From an uncultured Clostridia bacterium (lineage in GTDB: Bacteria; Bacillota; Clostridia; Peptostreptococcales; Anaerovoracaceae): a stretch of 19,682 nucleotides of DNA. A program made the translations under genes and the position numbers. Below, one piece after another: positions 1 to 8,086 of the stretch; within the stretch, counting starts at the first letter, position 1; each line of letters begins with the position of its first letter. The notes below the pieces were generated by a model. The model saw only the letters and a program-made list of their open reading frames with translations, was not told where the DNA came from and made no database searches. The stretch lies in the NCBI GenBank assembly GCA_934277495.1, contig CAKQUI010000029.1, forward strand, positions 1-19,682. The letters are read 5' to 3'.

Positions 1-477
1 CCGAAGCTGCTGTCAGAATACGAACGTCTCGCCACAGAGATGCTGGAAAGAAAACGCGAGGGCAAAGGCCGTGACTTTACATTCTATCATTATATGATAG
101 ACCTGGAAGGCGGTCCATGCATCGTCAAGAGGATATCGGGCTGCGGCGTAGGCACGGAATACGTTGCAGTGACTCCGGCTGGAGAGCTTTACCCATGTCA
201 CCAGTTCGTAGGCGATGAAAAGTTCCTGCTGGGAAATATCTACGACGGCATCACCAACGACTCCATATGCGACGAGTTCAAGGGCTGCAACATATACTCC
301 CACGAGGAATGTTCCGACTGTTTCGCCAAGCTCTACTGCAGCGGCGGATGTGCAGCCAACGCATATCACACGACAGGCAGCATCACAGGCGTGTACGAGA
401 CAGGATGCGAACTCCACAAGAAACGTATCGAATGTGCCATCATGCTGAAAGTGGCAGAGATGAGCGAAGGCCTGTAA
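1..477 (+). CDS. scfB: SCIFF-peptide radical SAM maturase, C-terminal part (partial)
   Basis: The frame is open from the first base, so the gene starts outside the window; 158 residues are visible and end in TAA. The part seen is the Cys-rich SPASM auxiliary-cluster domain. It contains GGPC, SGCGVGTEYVAVTP, ELYPCHQFVGDE, then CxxC and CSGGCAANAY spacings and a late GCELHKKR. This arrangement closely matches ScfB/CteB, the enzymes that install Cys-Thr thioether crosslinks in the short SCIFF peptide of Clostridia. In that family the domain holds two extra [4Fe-4S] clusters beside the N-terminal radical SAM cluster. The precursor peptide gene and the catalytic CxxxCxxC motif would lie upstream, outside the window. 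The family call is recognition from memory of the motif pattern and is fairly secure; activity is inferred. Confidence 0.88.
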   Translation, partial: PKLLSEYERLATEMLERKREGKGRDFTFYHYMIDLEGGPCIVKRISGCGVGTEYVAVTPAGELYPCHQFVGDEKFLLGNIYDGITNDSICDEFKGCNIYSHEECSDCFAKLYCSGGCAANAYHTTGSITGVYETGCELHKKRIECAIMLKVAEMSEGL

Positions 478-758
478 ATGGCTTCATAGCGGCGATCCTG
501 AGCCATGGGATATTCCGATATCTGCTGCAGAACAGGACTTCGGTGAGACCGTATCTCTGGAAAGCCCTGTGATCCACGGGTAAATGCCGGTCCCGGTCAT
601 CGCAGTTATATATTTTCAAAAAATCAACGGGTGTACAGCCGAAAAGCTGTACACCCTGTTTTTATAACATAAGGAAATATCGTTTTCGATATTTCCGGAA
701 TATCAACAAAATTCCATATTATAATACGTGCCGAAGCCACTTTTGTTCTTGTATATAT
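478..758. other. Gene-free intergenic stretch
   Basis: About 280 bases between the convergent scfB and sulP genes. No ORF with a ribosome site was seen. The only clear structure is the hairpin terminator listed at 629-663. The rest shows no repeats or RNA gene that I could recognise. Confidence 0.6.
629..663 (+). terminator. Rho-independent terminator after scfB
   Basis: A perfect 11-bp stem (GGGTGTACAGC at 629-639 with GCTGTACACCC at 646-656) has a short CGAAAA loop and is followed by TGTTTTTA. An A-rich stretch precedes the stem on the plus strand, so it may also stop the convergent sulP transcript. Confidence 0.85.
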
Positions 759-2405
759 CTACTCTTCCATCTCCTTCTGGGCACGGATTATCGCAAACTC
801 TGCACTGTCGAAGATATGCTCTCTGCCTATCTTTTCCACGAGACCGCCCTGTTCGAGATCATGTAGCACCTTCGGCTGTACGCTGGTGAGCATCACTGTG
901 ATGCCTTCAGCCTCAAGATCCTCATACAGTTCCAAAAGCGCCTGTATACCGGAAAGATCTATGGCTGGAACGCCTCGCATCGACAGGATAAGGACCTCTG
1001 TATTCCCCAGTTCTGTCAGCTGTGATTTGAGCTTGTCGGTCACTGCAAAGAATATAGTTCCGGTGAGATACGCCATATGTATCTTTTTCGATACTTCCGG
1101 TATATGTATTCCTATCTCCTCAAGCCTTTCGTTGTCTATGTCTGCTATAGTTATGTCTATATCAGTAAGCTTAACGATTATCATGAACGCTGAAAACGCC
1201 ACTCCGATGATTATGGCCTGTGTCAGGTCCAGAAGCACTGTTGCTGCCATGGTTATGAGGAATTTCATCATCCCGGTCTTGAAATGATGTGTGAATATGA
1301 ACCTGATATTTTCCCAGTCGTTCATCCTCCACGCCGTAACGATTAGTATACCTGCCAGCGCCGACAGCGGCACCTCCGACATGACAGGGGCCAGCACGAA
1401 CATGGAAAGCAACAGTATCCCTGCATGGAACACGCCGGTCAGCCTCGTCTCGCAGCCTGCCTTTATCGCCACGCTTGTACGGGCTATGGCAGCTGTAGCA
1501 GGCACTCCGCCGAAAAGCGGTATGATGATATTGCCCACGCCCTGTGCTACCAGTTCTCTGTCTCCGTTGATGCGTTCATGTTTCATCTTTCCAGCCGATG
1601 CGCCGCACAAAAGCGATTCGATCATAGCAAGGGCCGCTATGGAAAACGCCGGTACGAAAAAGTCCCAGAGCTGGCTTATACTGAATCCGCTGATGGAAAG
1701 CCTTTCATCCAGAAACAGCGTCTTTGGTATCTTTCCTACGACTGCCACATCGAAGCCTGCAAAATGATTGAATATCAGCACCATTATCAGTGCAGCCAGT
1801 GAAGACGGCACTTTGCTGTTCCACTTTTTCGGCCACAGCAGCATGATAAGTATCACCGCCAGTCCTATGCACATGGTAGGCAGATCAGGGTGGAATCCCG
1901 ATGTGAAATACGACGCCACCTTCAGGACAGCCAGATCACCCTTTGATGTGACTCCGAAAAAATTGTCAAGCTGCCCCAGCGCTATTATTATAGCGATACC
2001 TGATGTGAACCCGGTTATCACTGACGATGGTATGTAATAGATTATGCGCCCCAGTTTCAGCACTCCTGCCACCACAAGTATGACACCTGCAAGGAAACAT
2101 GATACAAGTATGCCCTGCATACCGTATTTGGACGCCAGCGTTACAAGTATAGCAGTCATTGCTCCGGTCGGTCCGGATATCTGGAATGACGCTCCTGACA
2201 GCAGGCTGATGACTATACCTCCGATGATGGCTGTAACAAGTCCTGCAGCTGCAGTGGCTCCCGAACTGACGCCGAAGGCAAGGGCCAGCGGCAGCGCTAC
2301 AGCTGCAACTGTGATACCTGCCATGAGATCACGGCTCAGCCGCTTTCCATTGTAGCCCCGGAATTCCTCTTTGAGATCCTGCACATAATCCTTGATGAGA
2401 TGCAT
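759..2405 (-). CDS. SulP-family anion transporter with STAS domain
   Basis: Predicted inner-membrane anion transporter of 548 residues, a usual length for bacterial SulP proteins. The N-terminal part has many hydrophobic helices and the family's early motif (DLMAGITVAAVALPLALAFG, then SGPTGAMTAILV). The C-terminal 110 residues or so form a cytoplasmic STAS domain (VPAIDLSGIQALLEL). SulP proteins move sulfate, bicarbonate or dicarboxylates, and the substrate cannot be read here. I chose the ATG at 2405 because GAGAAAGGA lies 7 bases upstream; a GTG at 2423 would add six residues and sits upstream of that site. It is transcribed alone: the preceding minus-strand gene ends in its own terminator and an extended -10 promoter lies just upstream. 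Confidence 0.92.
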   Translation of the reverse strand: MHLIKDYVQDLKEEFRGYNGKRLSRDLMAGITVAAVALPLALAFGVSSGATAAAGLVTAIIGGIVISLLSGASFQISGPTGAMTAILVTLASKYGMQGILVSCFLAGVILVVAGVLKLGRIIYYIPSSVITGFTSGIAIIIALGQLDNFFGVTSKGDLAVLKVASYFTSGFHPDLPTMCIGLAVILIMLLWPKKWNSKVPSSLAALIMVLIFNHFAGFDVAVVGKIPKTLFLDERLSISGFSISQLWDFFVPAFSIAALAMIESLLCGASAGKMKHERINGDRELVAQGVGNIIIPLFGGVPATAAIARTSVAIKAGCETRLTGVFHAGILLLSMFVLAPVMSEVPLSALAGILIVTAWRMNDWENIRFIFTHHFKTGMMKFLITMAATVLLDLTQAIIIGVAFSAFMIIVKLTDIDITIADIDNERLEEIGIHIPEVSKKIHMAYLTGTIFFAVTDKLKSQLTELGNTEVLILSMRGVPAIDLSGIQALLELYEDLEAEGITVMLTSVQPKVLHDLEQGGLVEKIGREHIFDSAEFAIIRAQKEMEE

Positions 2406-2444
2406 TTTTGTTCCTTTCTCCACACACTTTATAACTTATTTGTT

Positions 2445-2453
2445 ATTATATCA
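2445..2453 (-). promoter_or_regulatory. Extended -10 promoter of the SulP gene
   Basis: On the minus strand TGATATAAT (TGn plus a perfect TATAAT) lies about 40 bases before the ATG. No good -35 box is visible at 16-18 bases, which is common for extended -10 promoters. Confidence 0.6.
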
Positions 2454-2563
2454 TAGTTTCAGCGCACAATCTTGCCACCTTATTTTCAATAAATTTCAAC
2501 TACACAGCAACAAGGCAGTTTCATGAAGCTGGGGAAAATCCGCTTCTTTTCAAAAATTCAAAA

Positions 2564-2586
2564 GGGCAGGTGTCCTTCACCTGCCC
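2564..2586 (-). terminator. Terminator after the 154-aa hypothetical gene
   Basis: A 9-bp perfect stem (GGGCAGGTG with CACCTGCCC) has a 5-base loop. On the minus strand it is followed by TTTTGAATTTTTG. It lies about 30 bases past the stop of the gene at 2615-3079 and separates that unit from sulP. Confidence 0.8.
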
Positions 2587-2614
2587 TGGTTTTATCATGT
2601 ACCTCAGTATCGTT

Positions 2615-3079
2615 TTATTTGAATGTCTTTTTCAGCGACTGCAGAAGGTCGTCCACATGCCCTTTGACTTCTTCAAGGGATTCCTCGTTGGGATCGCACA
2701 TCAGGAAAAGGTCCTCAAACTCACGTCTGATTATCCTCATGCGTCCTGCGATATCGACGTACTGCTCAAAAAGACCTCCATCTATAGCATGTTTGTAGTT
2801 CCTCAGATCATAGGTTATTTCCTTGACCATGTCTGAAATATCATGCATGGTGCCAAAATTCCTGGAAATAGGCTCTATACGCTGCATATTCAGCTCTCCG
2901 TCCTCTGTTATCTCATACATATACTCAGCGTACAGGCCCGGATCCTCCGGCGAGAGGCTGAATCTGACTCTGCCGATCTGTCCCGATTTGCTGATTATGG
3001 ATTCCGCATCTATCTGTCTCAGCATCATATCTATAGTTTCATCAGTTATGATATTGTTGTAAAAATCTGACCTTACCAT
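2615..3079 (-). CDS. Hypothetical protein, 154 aa
   Basis: I do not recognise the family. The product is a soluble, acidic-to-neutral protein with no signal peptide or membrane helix. The N-terminal half looks alpha/beta (RVRFSLSPEDPGLYAEYMYEIT). The C-terminal half, from about residue 75, is rich in charged heptad-like helices (DISDMVKEITYDLRNYKHAI, then FEDLFLMCDPNEESLEEVKG). The ATG at 3079 has GAAAGGAAG 5-6 bases upstream. It follows the ArsB/NhaD-type permease on the same strand after 63 bases and ends at a strong terminator, so the two are probably co-transcribed. A role linked to that permease is only a guess from position. Confidence 0.75.
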   Translation of the reverse strand: MVRSDFYNNIITDETIDMMLRQIDAESIISKSGQIGRVRFSLSPEDPGLYAEYMYEITEDGELNMQRIEPISRNFGTMHDISDMVKEITYDLRNYKHAIDGGLFEQYVDIAGRMRIIRREFEDLFLMCDPNEESLEEVKGHVDDLLQSLKKTFK

Positions 3080-3098
3080 TTTATCTTCCTTTCATATA

Positions 3099-3112
3099 CC
3101 GCCAGCTGGCGG
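3099..3112. other. Perfect 14-bp palindrome between two co-directional genes
   Basis: CCGCCAGCTGGCGG reads the same on both strands and sits in the 63-base gap between the permease and the 154-aa gene. It could be an RNA hairpin that protects or is processed from the shared transcript, or a protein site. It has no U tract, so it is not a normal terminator. Confidence 0.45.
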
Positions 3113-3142
3113 CTTTGCACAAACTTCTCCGTCATGATCCTG

Positions 3143-4408
3143 CTATGCGAATTTTATCAGCATGTATGCTGTAGCTATCAGCATCGTGAATATCATAACA
3201 GGAAAGCCGACTTTAGTAAACTGTGCAAAGGTTATCGGATGTCCGTTCTTTCCGCTTATGCTTGCGACCACCACATTGGCTGATGCACCTATCAGCGTAC
3301 CGTTTCCGCCAAGGCATGCGCCAAGAGATATAGCCCACCACAGCGGGAACACGTCCATACCGCCCTGCTCCATCAGAGCCACCATAGGTATGAGTGTAGC
3401 AACGAACGGTATATTGTCCAGTACAGCAGATATCAGCGCCGACGCCCAGAGCAGCACCAGCATGGTCACTACAGGATGTCCTTCTGTTGAATTCAGCATA
3501 GCGTCTGCCAGCTTTTCGATGAGCCCTGTCTCCACCATAGCTCCGACGATGACGAACAGACCCAGGAAAAATATTATCGTAGGCCATTCCACATCATATA
3601 CGATATCCTCTACATCCTGTTTTCCTATGATGAACATCACAGCTGCAGCTGTCAGCGCCACAACGCTTGATTCGATGCCTATCTGACCGTGGAGCACGAA
3701 TCCTGCAGCTACCAGCACGATCATCACAAGACTTTTCTTCATCAGAACAGCGTCCTTTATGGCTTTTCTCTCCTCCAGCCTCATGATATGTCTTTTAGCT
3801 GTATCATCCACATGCAGCTTCCTGCCGTATATGAATCTTATCAGCAGGATCACAGCCACCAGTATTATCAGTGCCGGAACGCCGTCGTTCACAAGAAATT
3901 CAAGAAAATCAAAGCCAGTAGCGCTGCCTATCATGATGTTAGGCGGGTCACCTATAAGAGTGCCTGTACCTCCTATGTTCGACGCCAGCGCCTGGGTTAT
4001 CAGGTACGGTACCGGATCCACATTCAGTATATTGGTTATCGTCAGCGTCATAGGTGCTATCAGCAGCACTGTCGTTACGTTGTCCAGCATAGCCGAGAAG
4101 AATGCCGTTATGATTATGAACGCAACCATTATCTTCCATGGATCGCCCTTAGCCAGCTTCGCAGCCTTTATCGCAACATATTCAAAAAGTCCCGACTTCC
4201 TGACGACTCCTACGAATATCATCATTCCCAGCAGCACGCCGAGAGTGTTGAAGTCGATATGATCTATCGCTTTATCAAGACTTATCACCTTTGTGAGCAG
4301 CAGTATTGCCATGCCCAGTACAGCAGCTGCCGTCCTATGTACTTTCTCTGTGACGATCAGTACCATCACCAGCAGGAATACACCGCCTGCTATGACCTGT
4401 TCAATCAT
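3143..4408 (-). CDS. ArsB/NhaD-type ion permease
   Basis: Predicted polytopic membrane permease of 421 residues in the ion-transporter superfamily containing ArsB, NhaD and the mammalian P protein. The two inverted halves each carry the family signature: DNVTTVLLIAPMTL with NIGGTGTLIGDPPNIMIG in the first, DNIPFVATLIPMV with GGNGTLIGASANVVVA in the second. The family moves Na+/H+, arsenite or carboxylates; with no arsenic genes nearby the substrate is open. I set the start at the ATG at 4408, which has AGGAGG 11 bases upstream. An ATG eight codons earlier lies upstream of that ribosome site and would be poorly initiated. A 39-codon ORF ends one base before this start (see 4410-4529). Confidence 0.9.
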   Translation of the reverse strand: MIEQVIAGGVFLLVMVLIVTEKVHRTAAAVLGMAILLLTKVISLDKAIDHIDFNTLGVLLGMMIFVGVVRKSGLFEYVAIKAAKLAKGDPWKIMVAFIIITAFFSAMLDNVTTVLLIAPMTLTITNILNVDPVPYLITQALASNIGGTGTLIGDPPNIMIGSATGFDFLEFLVNDGVPALIILVAVILLIRFIYGRKLHVDDTAKRHIMRLEERKAIKDAVLMKKSLVMIVLVAAGFVLHGQIGIESSVVALTAAAVMFIIGKQDVEDIVYDVEWPTIIFFLGLFVIVGAMVETGLIEKLADAMLNSTEGHPVVTMLVLLWASALISAVLDNIPFVATLIPMVALMEQGGMDVFPLWWAISLGACLGGNGTLIGASANVVVASISGKNGHPITFAQFTKVGFPVMIFTMLIATAYMLIKFA

Positions 4409-4409
4409 T

Positions 4410-4529
4410 TTAAGATACACCTCCTGCAACATATCTGCAAATCAAAAGCCTATCTGCTGATGACTGCAAATAGGCTGTACTTTTTCCTGCGAAAAAGCCG
4501 TGCGATATGTCGAATAATATTTTTTTCAT
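4410..4529 (-). CDS. Possible leader peptide ORF upstream of the permease
   Basis: A 39-codon ORF starts ATG-AAA-AAA and reads MKKILFDISHGFFAGKST..., ending ...CRYVAGGVS. Its TAA is separated from the permease ATG by a single base, a spacing typical of translational coupling. A modest GGGAG lies 12 bases before its ATG. The ORF contains the whole 11-bp hairpin at 4447-4476 and the permease ribosome site. It could be a regulatory leader whose translation controls access to that site. It could equally be a chance open frame, since 39 codons is short. No homologue is known to me. Confidence 0.35.
   Translation of the reverse strand: MKKILFDISHGFFAGKSTAYLQSSADRLLICRYVAGGVS
4447..4476 (-). promoter_or_regulatory. 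Leader hairpin of the permease transcript
   Basis: On the minus strand AGCCTATTTGC pairs with GCAGATAGGCT over 11 positions (one G-U) around an 8-base loop and is followed by TTTTGATTTG, about 38 bases before the permease ATG. This has terminator-like form inside a 5' leader, so attenuation is possible. It does not match a riboswitch that I know. Confidence 0.5.
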
Positions 4530-4574
4530 CGTCAAATATTACTCCCGCAATGTGTTGATTTGTTGAACTTTTTT

Positions 4575-4580
4575 ATTATA
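4575..4580 (-). promoter_or_regulatory. Candidate -10 box for the permease leader
   Basis: A perfect TATAAT on the minus strand lies 46 bases before the leader ORF in an AT-rich stretch. No convincing -35 box is seen, so this is tentative. Confidence 0.35.
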
Positions 4581-4726
4581 GTGTTGCCTTGTTTCTTTTT
4601 ATTTTTGTACTAATTTGCTGTTTGAAATATCAAAAAATTCATTTGTTTCCCGATATTCTTTTTTGCTCGTTTTCCCTGTGATTTCAATGTATTTCGGCTA
4701 TTATACAGCACAGTTCATACTGTCTT

Positions 4727-5647
4727 TTATTTGTCCTCTATCACATCTATCAGTACTTTCATGGTGCCGCCGCAGACCATGCCGTTGTTCTCCGCCACCT
4801 CGTTTGTCATATCCAGATCTATGACGTCAGGCTCACCTGTAACAAGAACTCTCCGGGCTTCCGTTATGACTTCCTGCTCGCCGCATCCGCCTCCTACCGT
4901 ACCTGCACATCTGCCTGTACCGTTTACGATCATCAGCGCACCTGTATCCACAGGTACCGAACCCCTCACATCAAGTACCAGAGCCATGACAGCCCTGTCA
5001 TTTTCCTCCACTGCATCGAAGACATTCGGGTCCACATTTTTCAAAGTCAGCACTTCTTTGCTGTCCGCTTCGCTCTGTCTGAACTTTATCAGTTCCGCCA
5101 GGATGGATATGCCTATTTCCTTTGGCGTGGAGGCATTTATAGGTATGCCTATCGGCGTCGATATCCTGTCCATCAGCTCACGGCTGTATCCGTTTTCCTC
5201 CATCAGATCGAACAGACCTGAGACTCTGCGCTTCGATCCTATGAGACCAAGATACGCCGGCATGGTACCCTGGAATATCTTTTCAAGACACATCTGATCC
5301 CATCTGTGGCCACGGGTCAGTACAGCTACATAATCTCCGCTGCATATCTCAAGAGCCTCTATCGCTTTCTCGAAATGGTCGCATATTATCCTGCTGGCCT
5401 TGGGGAAAAGCCTTTCGTTTGCAAAGGCAAGGCGGTCGTCCACCACCACTACTTCGAAATCCAGCTCCGCTGCGAAATTACACAGAGCCTGGGAAACGTG
5501 ACCGCCTCCCAGCAGTATCAGTCTCTGATACGGTACGAACTGCCTTGTATATTTTTTACCATCGGCGTCAACTGTCATCTGCTGACAGATACCTTTTTTA
5601 AGATTCTCCTCAGCTTGTCTGAATACAGATTTATCCATTACAGTCAC
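4727..5647 (-). CDS. XdhC/CoxI-family molybdenum-enzyme accessory protein
   Basis: Predicted cytoplasmic maturation factor for xanthine-dehydrogenase-like molybdenum hydroxylases; XdhC proteins bind the molybdenum cofactor and help insert its terminal sulfur. The order seen is an N-terminal Rossmann domain (LILLGGGHVSQAL near residue 50, VVVVDDR soon after, TRGHRWD and YLGLIGSKRR). The XdhC_CoxI segment follows near residues 215-260 (DVRGSVPVDTGALMIV and GTVGGGCGE). This is the reverse of the CoxI-first order of many XdhC proteins, but is, from memory, common in Clostridia. The start is uncertain: GTG at 5647 lies 4 bases after AAAGGA, and ATG at 5638 lies 13 bases after it. No hydroxylase subunits or cofactor genes flank it here, so its partner must lie elsewhere. 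Confidence 0.88.
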   Translation of the reverse strand: MTVMDKSVFRQAEENLKKGICQQMTVDADGKKYTRQFVPYQRLILLGGGHVSQALCNFAAELDFEVVVVDDRLAFANERLFPKASRIICDHFEKAIEALEICSGDYVAVLTRGHRWDQMCLEKIFQGTMPAYLGLIGSKRRVSGLFDLMEENGYSRELMDRISTPIGIPINASTPKEIGISILAELIKFRQSEADSKEVLTLKNVDPNVFDAVEENDRAVMALVLDVRGSVPVDTGALMIVNGTGRCAGTVGGGCGEQEVITEARRVLVTGEPDVIDLDMTNEVAENNGMVCGGTMKVLIDVIEDK

Positions 5648-5694
5648 ATCGTCCTTTCTTTTCCTATCATATCAGTATGTTTTGATATCTATAT

Positions 5695-5721
5695 ATTATA
5701 TCATGGCCTTTCAAAAGTCAA
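5695..5721 (-). promoter_or_regulatory. Promoter of the XdhC gene
   Basis: On the minus strand TTGACT is followed after 15 bases by TATAAT, preceded by TGA as an extended -10. Reading the -10 two bases later as TAATAT gives the usual 17-base spacer. It lies about 50 bases before the start codon. Confidence 0.55.
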
Positions 5722-5824
5722 TATATGTGCCCTGCTGCCTAACGGTATGCTCTGTCTGCAGCTTCACAGCACCTGCTTCCGGTCGTTTCAAAAAAAATCA
5801 TAAGGTTAGTCCTCTGAAAGCAGC

Positions 5825-5871
5825 AAAACCGCAGCGTCAGGGCTTTCTTGCAGTCCTTCTGCTGCGGTTTT
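5825..5871 (-). terminator. Terminator after the beta-helix surface protein
   Basis: An 11-bp perfect inverted repeat (AAAACCGCAGC at 5825-5835 with GCTGCGGTTTT at 5861-5871) flanks a 25-base loop. The stem ends in A4/T4 on both sides, so it may work for either strand. It lies about 95 bases past the stop of the minus-strand gene. Confidence 0.65.
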
Positions 5872-5965
5872 ATCCTGTGGATTTACTATGAAACTGTACT
5901 TCCGGTGTTATGCTGTTTTATCACGAAGATTTCTCAGAGGTAAGTTCAGCCTGATCTCCCAGCCG

Positions 5966-7942
5966 TCAGTTCACTGCCTTGCCGTTCACATAAAGCTTGT
6001 ATCCGTTGAAATCTATGTTACTGTAGTCCTTGTCTGCATCATCAATGCTGCTGACATAGCTGTCTCCTGTCAGTTTTATCTTCGATGATTTGTCCAGAGT
6101 CAGTTTCAGTGATTTAGCTGTCTTGTCTCCATTTATAGTACCTTCGTATACAGAGCCGTCGCTCATGGTCATATCAAGGGTGGATATGGAGTCCACTACG
6201 ATGTTTCCGGAAGCCTTCTGGTCAGTCAGTTTCAGCATCACATCACCGCCATTGGAGCCTGAATTCCCCCATGAATCCTTCTGTATCCTCAGGAAATTGC
6301 CGTCGCTGTCTTTATTGGTTATCGTATTACCTTCCAGATCTATAGTCGCTGTCGTGTTTGTCACATAAAGAGTGTCACCTTTCTTCGTAGTTATGCTGCT
6401 GTTCTTCGCAGTGAATGAGGCTTCACCGTCGGCTGCATCTCCGCTCATTGACTGATAGAGGAAAATATTCTTATATGTGGTGGACTGGCCGTTGAGCTTT
6501 GTGTTGCTGTCTGTCAGTCTGCAGTTTTCCAGCTTTACGCTGTTCTTGCCTTCGATGACTACGCCTTCCGATGTCTTTGCAGTCAGATCGGCGTCGCTTA
6601 CGCTGACGTCAGCTGTGGAATATATGGACGGTGAACCTTTGCCGGTAGTTGTGTATGTCCCGCCTTTGACACTGACGCTGCCACCTCCCCGGTCTGTTCT
6701 TATAGCTGCACTGGAAGTTCCGGCAGTGTTTATGGTCAGGTTTTTCGCAGTCATCTTACCGCCTCCGGTGGTCATGATGCCTCCGGCGTTGTCGCCTGTT
6801 GTGGTTATCTCGGAATCGCTTATGTTCACTGCAGTCCCGTCACTTGAAGAATTGTCTGTTGTTGCAGAACCTCCGAAGCTGAACACGCCGTTGGCACCGC
6901 TGGCTGCTGTCTTTATCTTAGCATTCTTTATAGTAAGCGACGCTCCGTCCTTTGCCAGGATACCTGAGTTGTTGCCGTAAAAACTGCTGCTGTCGCCGCC
7001 ATCGGAATCTCCTGTTTTATCCACAGTTATCCCTGACAGCACTGCCTTTATATCTCCTGTGGCAAGGATAGCGTTCTCGTCTTTGCCGGACGACTTGAAG
7101 GTGCCGCTTTTTATCGTTGTATCCTCAGTTATATCTTTTGCAGCAGCATAGCTCACATCCTCCGCCGACTGACCTGCAGAAGCTCCGCCGCCTCCTGATC
7201 CCATAAAGCATTTTTCTGTAACTGTACCTTCTGCAAAGGTAAGGCCCGACGTTATCAGTACCGTTGCCAGTATGAAGATCACCAGCTTGTCACGATTCCT
7301 GAACACTTCCCTGAGACTGCGTCTGCTGCAGCGTGTCATTACCAGGTACATCACAGCCAGGGCGATCACAAATCCCTCGGCTCCGAAGATGATATAGTAT
7401 ATATACGATATGCTCTGAGTCATTCCCGGACCGCCGTTTCCAGGCTGTCCCTGCGGTGGCTGTCCGCCCTGTGAACCTGAACCGCCGTCAGCCTGCTGTC
7501 CGCTGCTGTTCTGATCTGACTTGCTGCTGTCAGACTGGCCTTGCCCCTGAGCTGCAGAGCTGTTGTCTCCGGACGGTTTTTCCGGAGGCTGCTGCGTCTT
7601 ATCGCTGCTGCCTGAGGAGCTCTTTGAACTGCTCATAGTCTTTGCATCCGAGCTGTTCTGGTCGCTGCCGCTTTGAGAGGAACTGTCTCCATCAGGCTTT
7701 TCCGGAGGCTGCTGCTGACTGCTGCCTCCACTGCTGTCCGAGCTTCCCGAACTGCCGCTGTCGCTGCTGTCAGACTGCCCCGGCTGTCCGCCCTGCATTT
7801 CCTGCTGTGCTCCGCCTCCTGCTGCAGCGCTCACACTGTCTGCTGCATATTTCATCGTGAAAAACGATGCACCGCACATGACGACTATCACTGCGACGGC
7901 GATGATGTTTTTCAGAAGTCTTCTTTTTGGTTTGATTTCCAT
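5966..7942 (-). CDS. Membrane-anchored surface protein with low-complexity linker and predicted beta-helix
   Basis: 658 residues from the ATG at 7942, which has AAGGAGG 8 bases upstream; an in-frame start 24 codons earlier precedes that site. A membrane helix lies at about 11-33. Residues 45-175 are Ser/Gly/Gln/Pro-rich with two copies of QQPPEKPxGDxSS. Helices follow at about 178-203 and 219-237, then from about 262 a long Thr/Ser/Asn/Gly-rich domain with many short strands and turns (SGILAKDGASLTIKNAKI, EGVVIEGKNSVKLENC, GDTLYVTNTTATIDLEGN). That pattern fits a right-handed beta-helix, possibly akin to the carbohydrate-binding Cthe_2159 group. The likely role is outside the cell, as adhesin or glycan binder; this is inferred. 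It is divergent from the two-component genes, which may control it. Confidence 0.82.
   Translation of the reverse strand: MEIKPKRRLLKNIIAVAVIVVMCGASFFTMKYAADSVSAAAGGGAQQEMQGGQPGQSDSSDSGSSGSSDSSGGSSQQQPPEKPDGDSSSQSGSDQNSSDAKTMSSSKSSSGSSDKTQQPPEKPSGDNSSAAQGQGQSDSSKSDQNSSGQQADGGSGSQGGQPPQGQPGNGGPGMTQSISYIYYIIFGAEGFVIALAVMYLVMTRCSRRSLREVFRNRDKLVIFILATVLITSGLTFAEGTVTEKCFMGSGGGGASAGQSAEDVSYAAAKDITEDTTIKSGTFKSSGKDENAILATGDIKAVLSGITVDKTGDSDGGDSSSFYGNNSGILAKDGASLTIKNAKIKTAASGANGVFSFGGSATTDNSSSDGTAVNISDSEITTTGDNAGGIMTTGGGKMTAKNLTINTAGTSSAAIRTDRGGGSVSVKGGTYTTTGKGSPSIYSTADVSVSDADLTAKTSEGVVIEGKNSVKLENCRLTDSNTKLNGQSTTYKNIFLYQSMSGDAADGEASFTAKNSSITTKKGDTLYVTNTTATIDLEGNTITNKDSDGNFLRIQKDSWGNSGSNGGDVMLKLTDQKASGNIVVDSISTLDMTMSDGSVYEGTINGDKTAKSLKLTLDKSSKIKLTGDSYVSSIDDADKDYSNIDFNGYKLYVNGKAVN
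7564..7595 (-). repeat. Internal linker repeat, copy 1
   Basis: Encodes QQPPEKPSGDNSS in the low-complexity linker of the surface protein. It is nearly the same as the segment at 7684-7715, exactly 120 bases (40 codons) away. TGTCTCC and TTTTCCGGAGGCTGCTGC are shared by both copies. Confidence 0.65.
7684..7715 (-). repeat. Internal linker repeat, copy 2
   Basis: Second copy of the 120-base-period repeat, encoding QQPPEKPDGDSSS. Differences from copy 1 are confined to a few bases in the middle, so the linker probably grew by in-frame duplication. Confidence 0.65.
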
Positions 7943-8086
7943 CGGTTCTTCCTCCTTCATTATTCTTATCTGTCCGAGCAGCAGTCCGAATGATATCTGC
8001 ATTCTGAAGATCACAGCTCCATAGCTGACTGCTTCTCAGGCTCTCTCATACTATCCTTGACTTTGACTTTATGATATATCCCGTTT

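Noticed and set aside
267..572. Plus-strand frame overlapping the end of scfB
   Set aside because: It is mostly a shifted reading of the SPASM domain. The last 30 codons past scfB look mildly hydrophobic but have no start of their own.
1291..2037. Plus-strand open frames opposite the SulP gene
   Set aside because: They mirror the SulP coding strand, have no plausible starts, and show Met/Ser/Pro-rich nonsense composition.
4447..4476. Known Na+ or Li+ riboswitch before the ArsB/NhaD-type permease
   Set aside because: The region shows one simple hairpin and none of the multi-stem cores I associate with those classes, so I kept it as an unassigned leader hairpin.
3689..4558. Long plus-strand open frame opposite the permease
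   Set aside because: It is antisense to a clear membrane permease and its translation is rich in His, Tyr, Arg and Gln without domain character. It has no ribosome site, so it is a shadow of the permease codons.
8056..8078. TTGACTTTGACTTTATGAT as a response-regulator promoter
   Set aside because: The TTGACT and TATGAT elements are far too close to act as -35 and -10 boxes. The TTTGAC tandem may be a binding site but is not a promoter.
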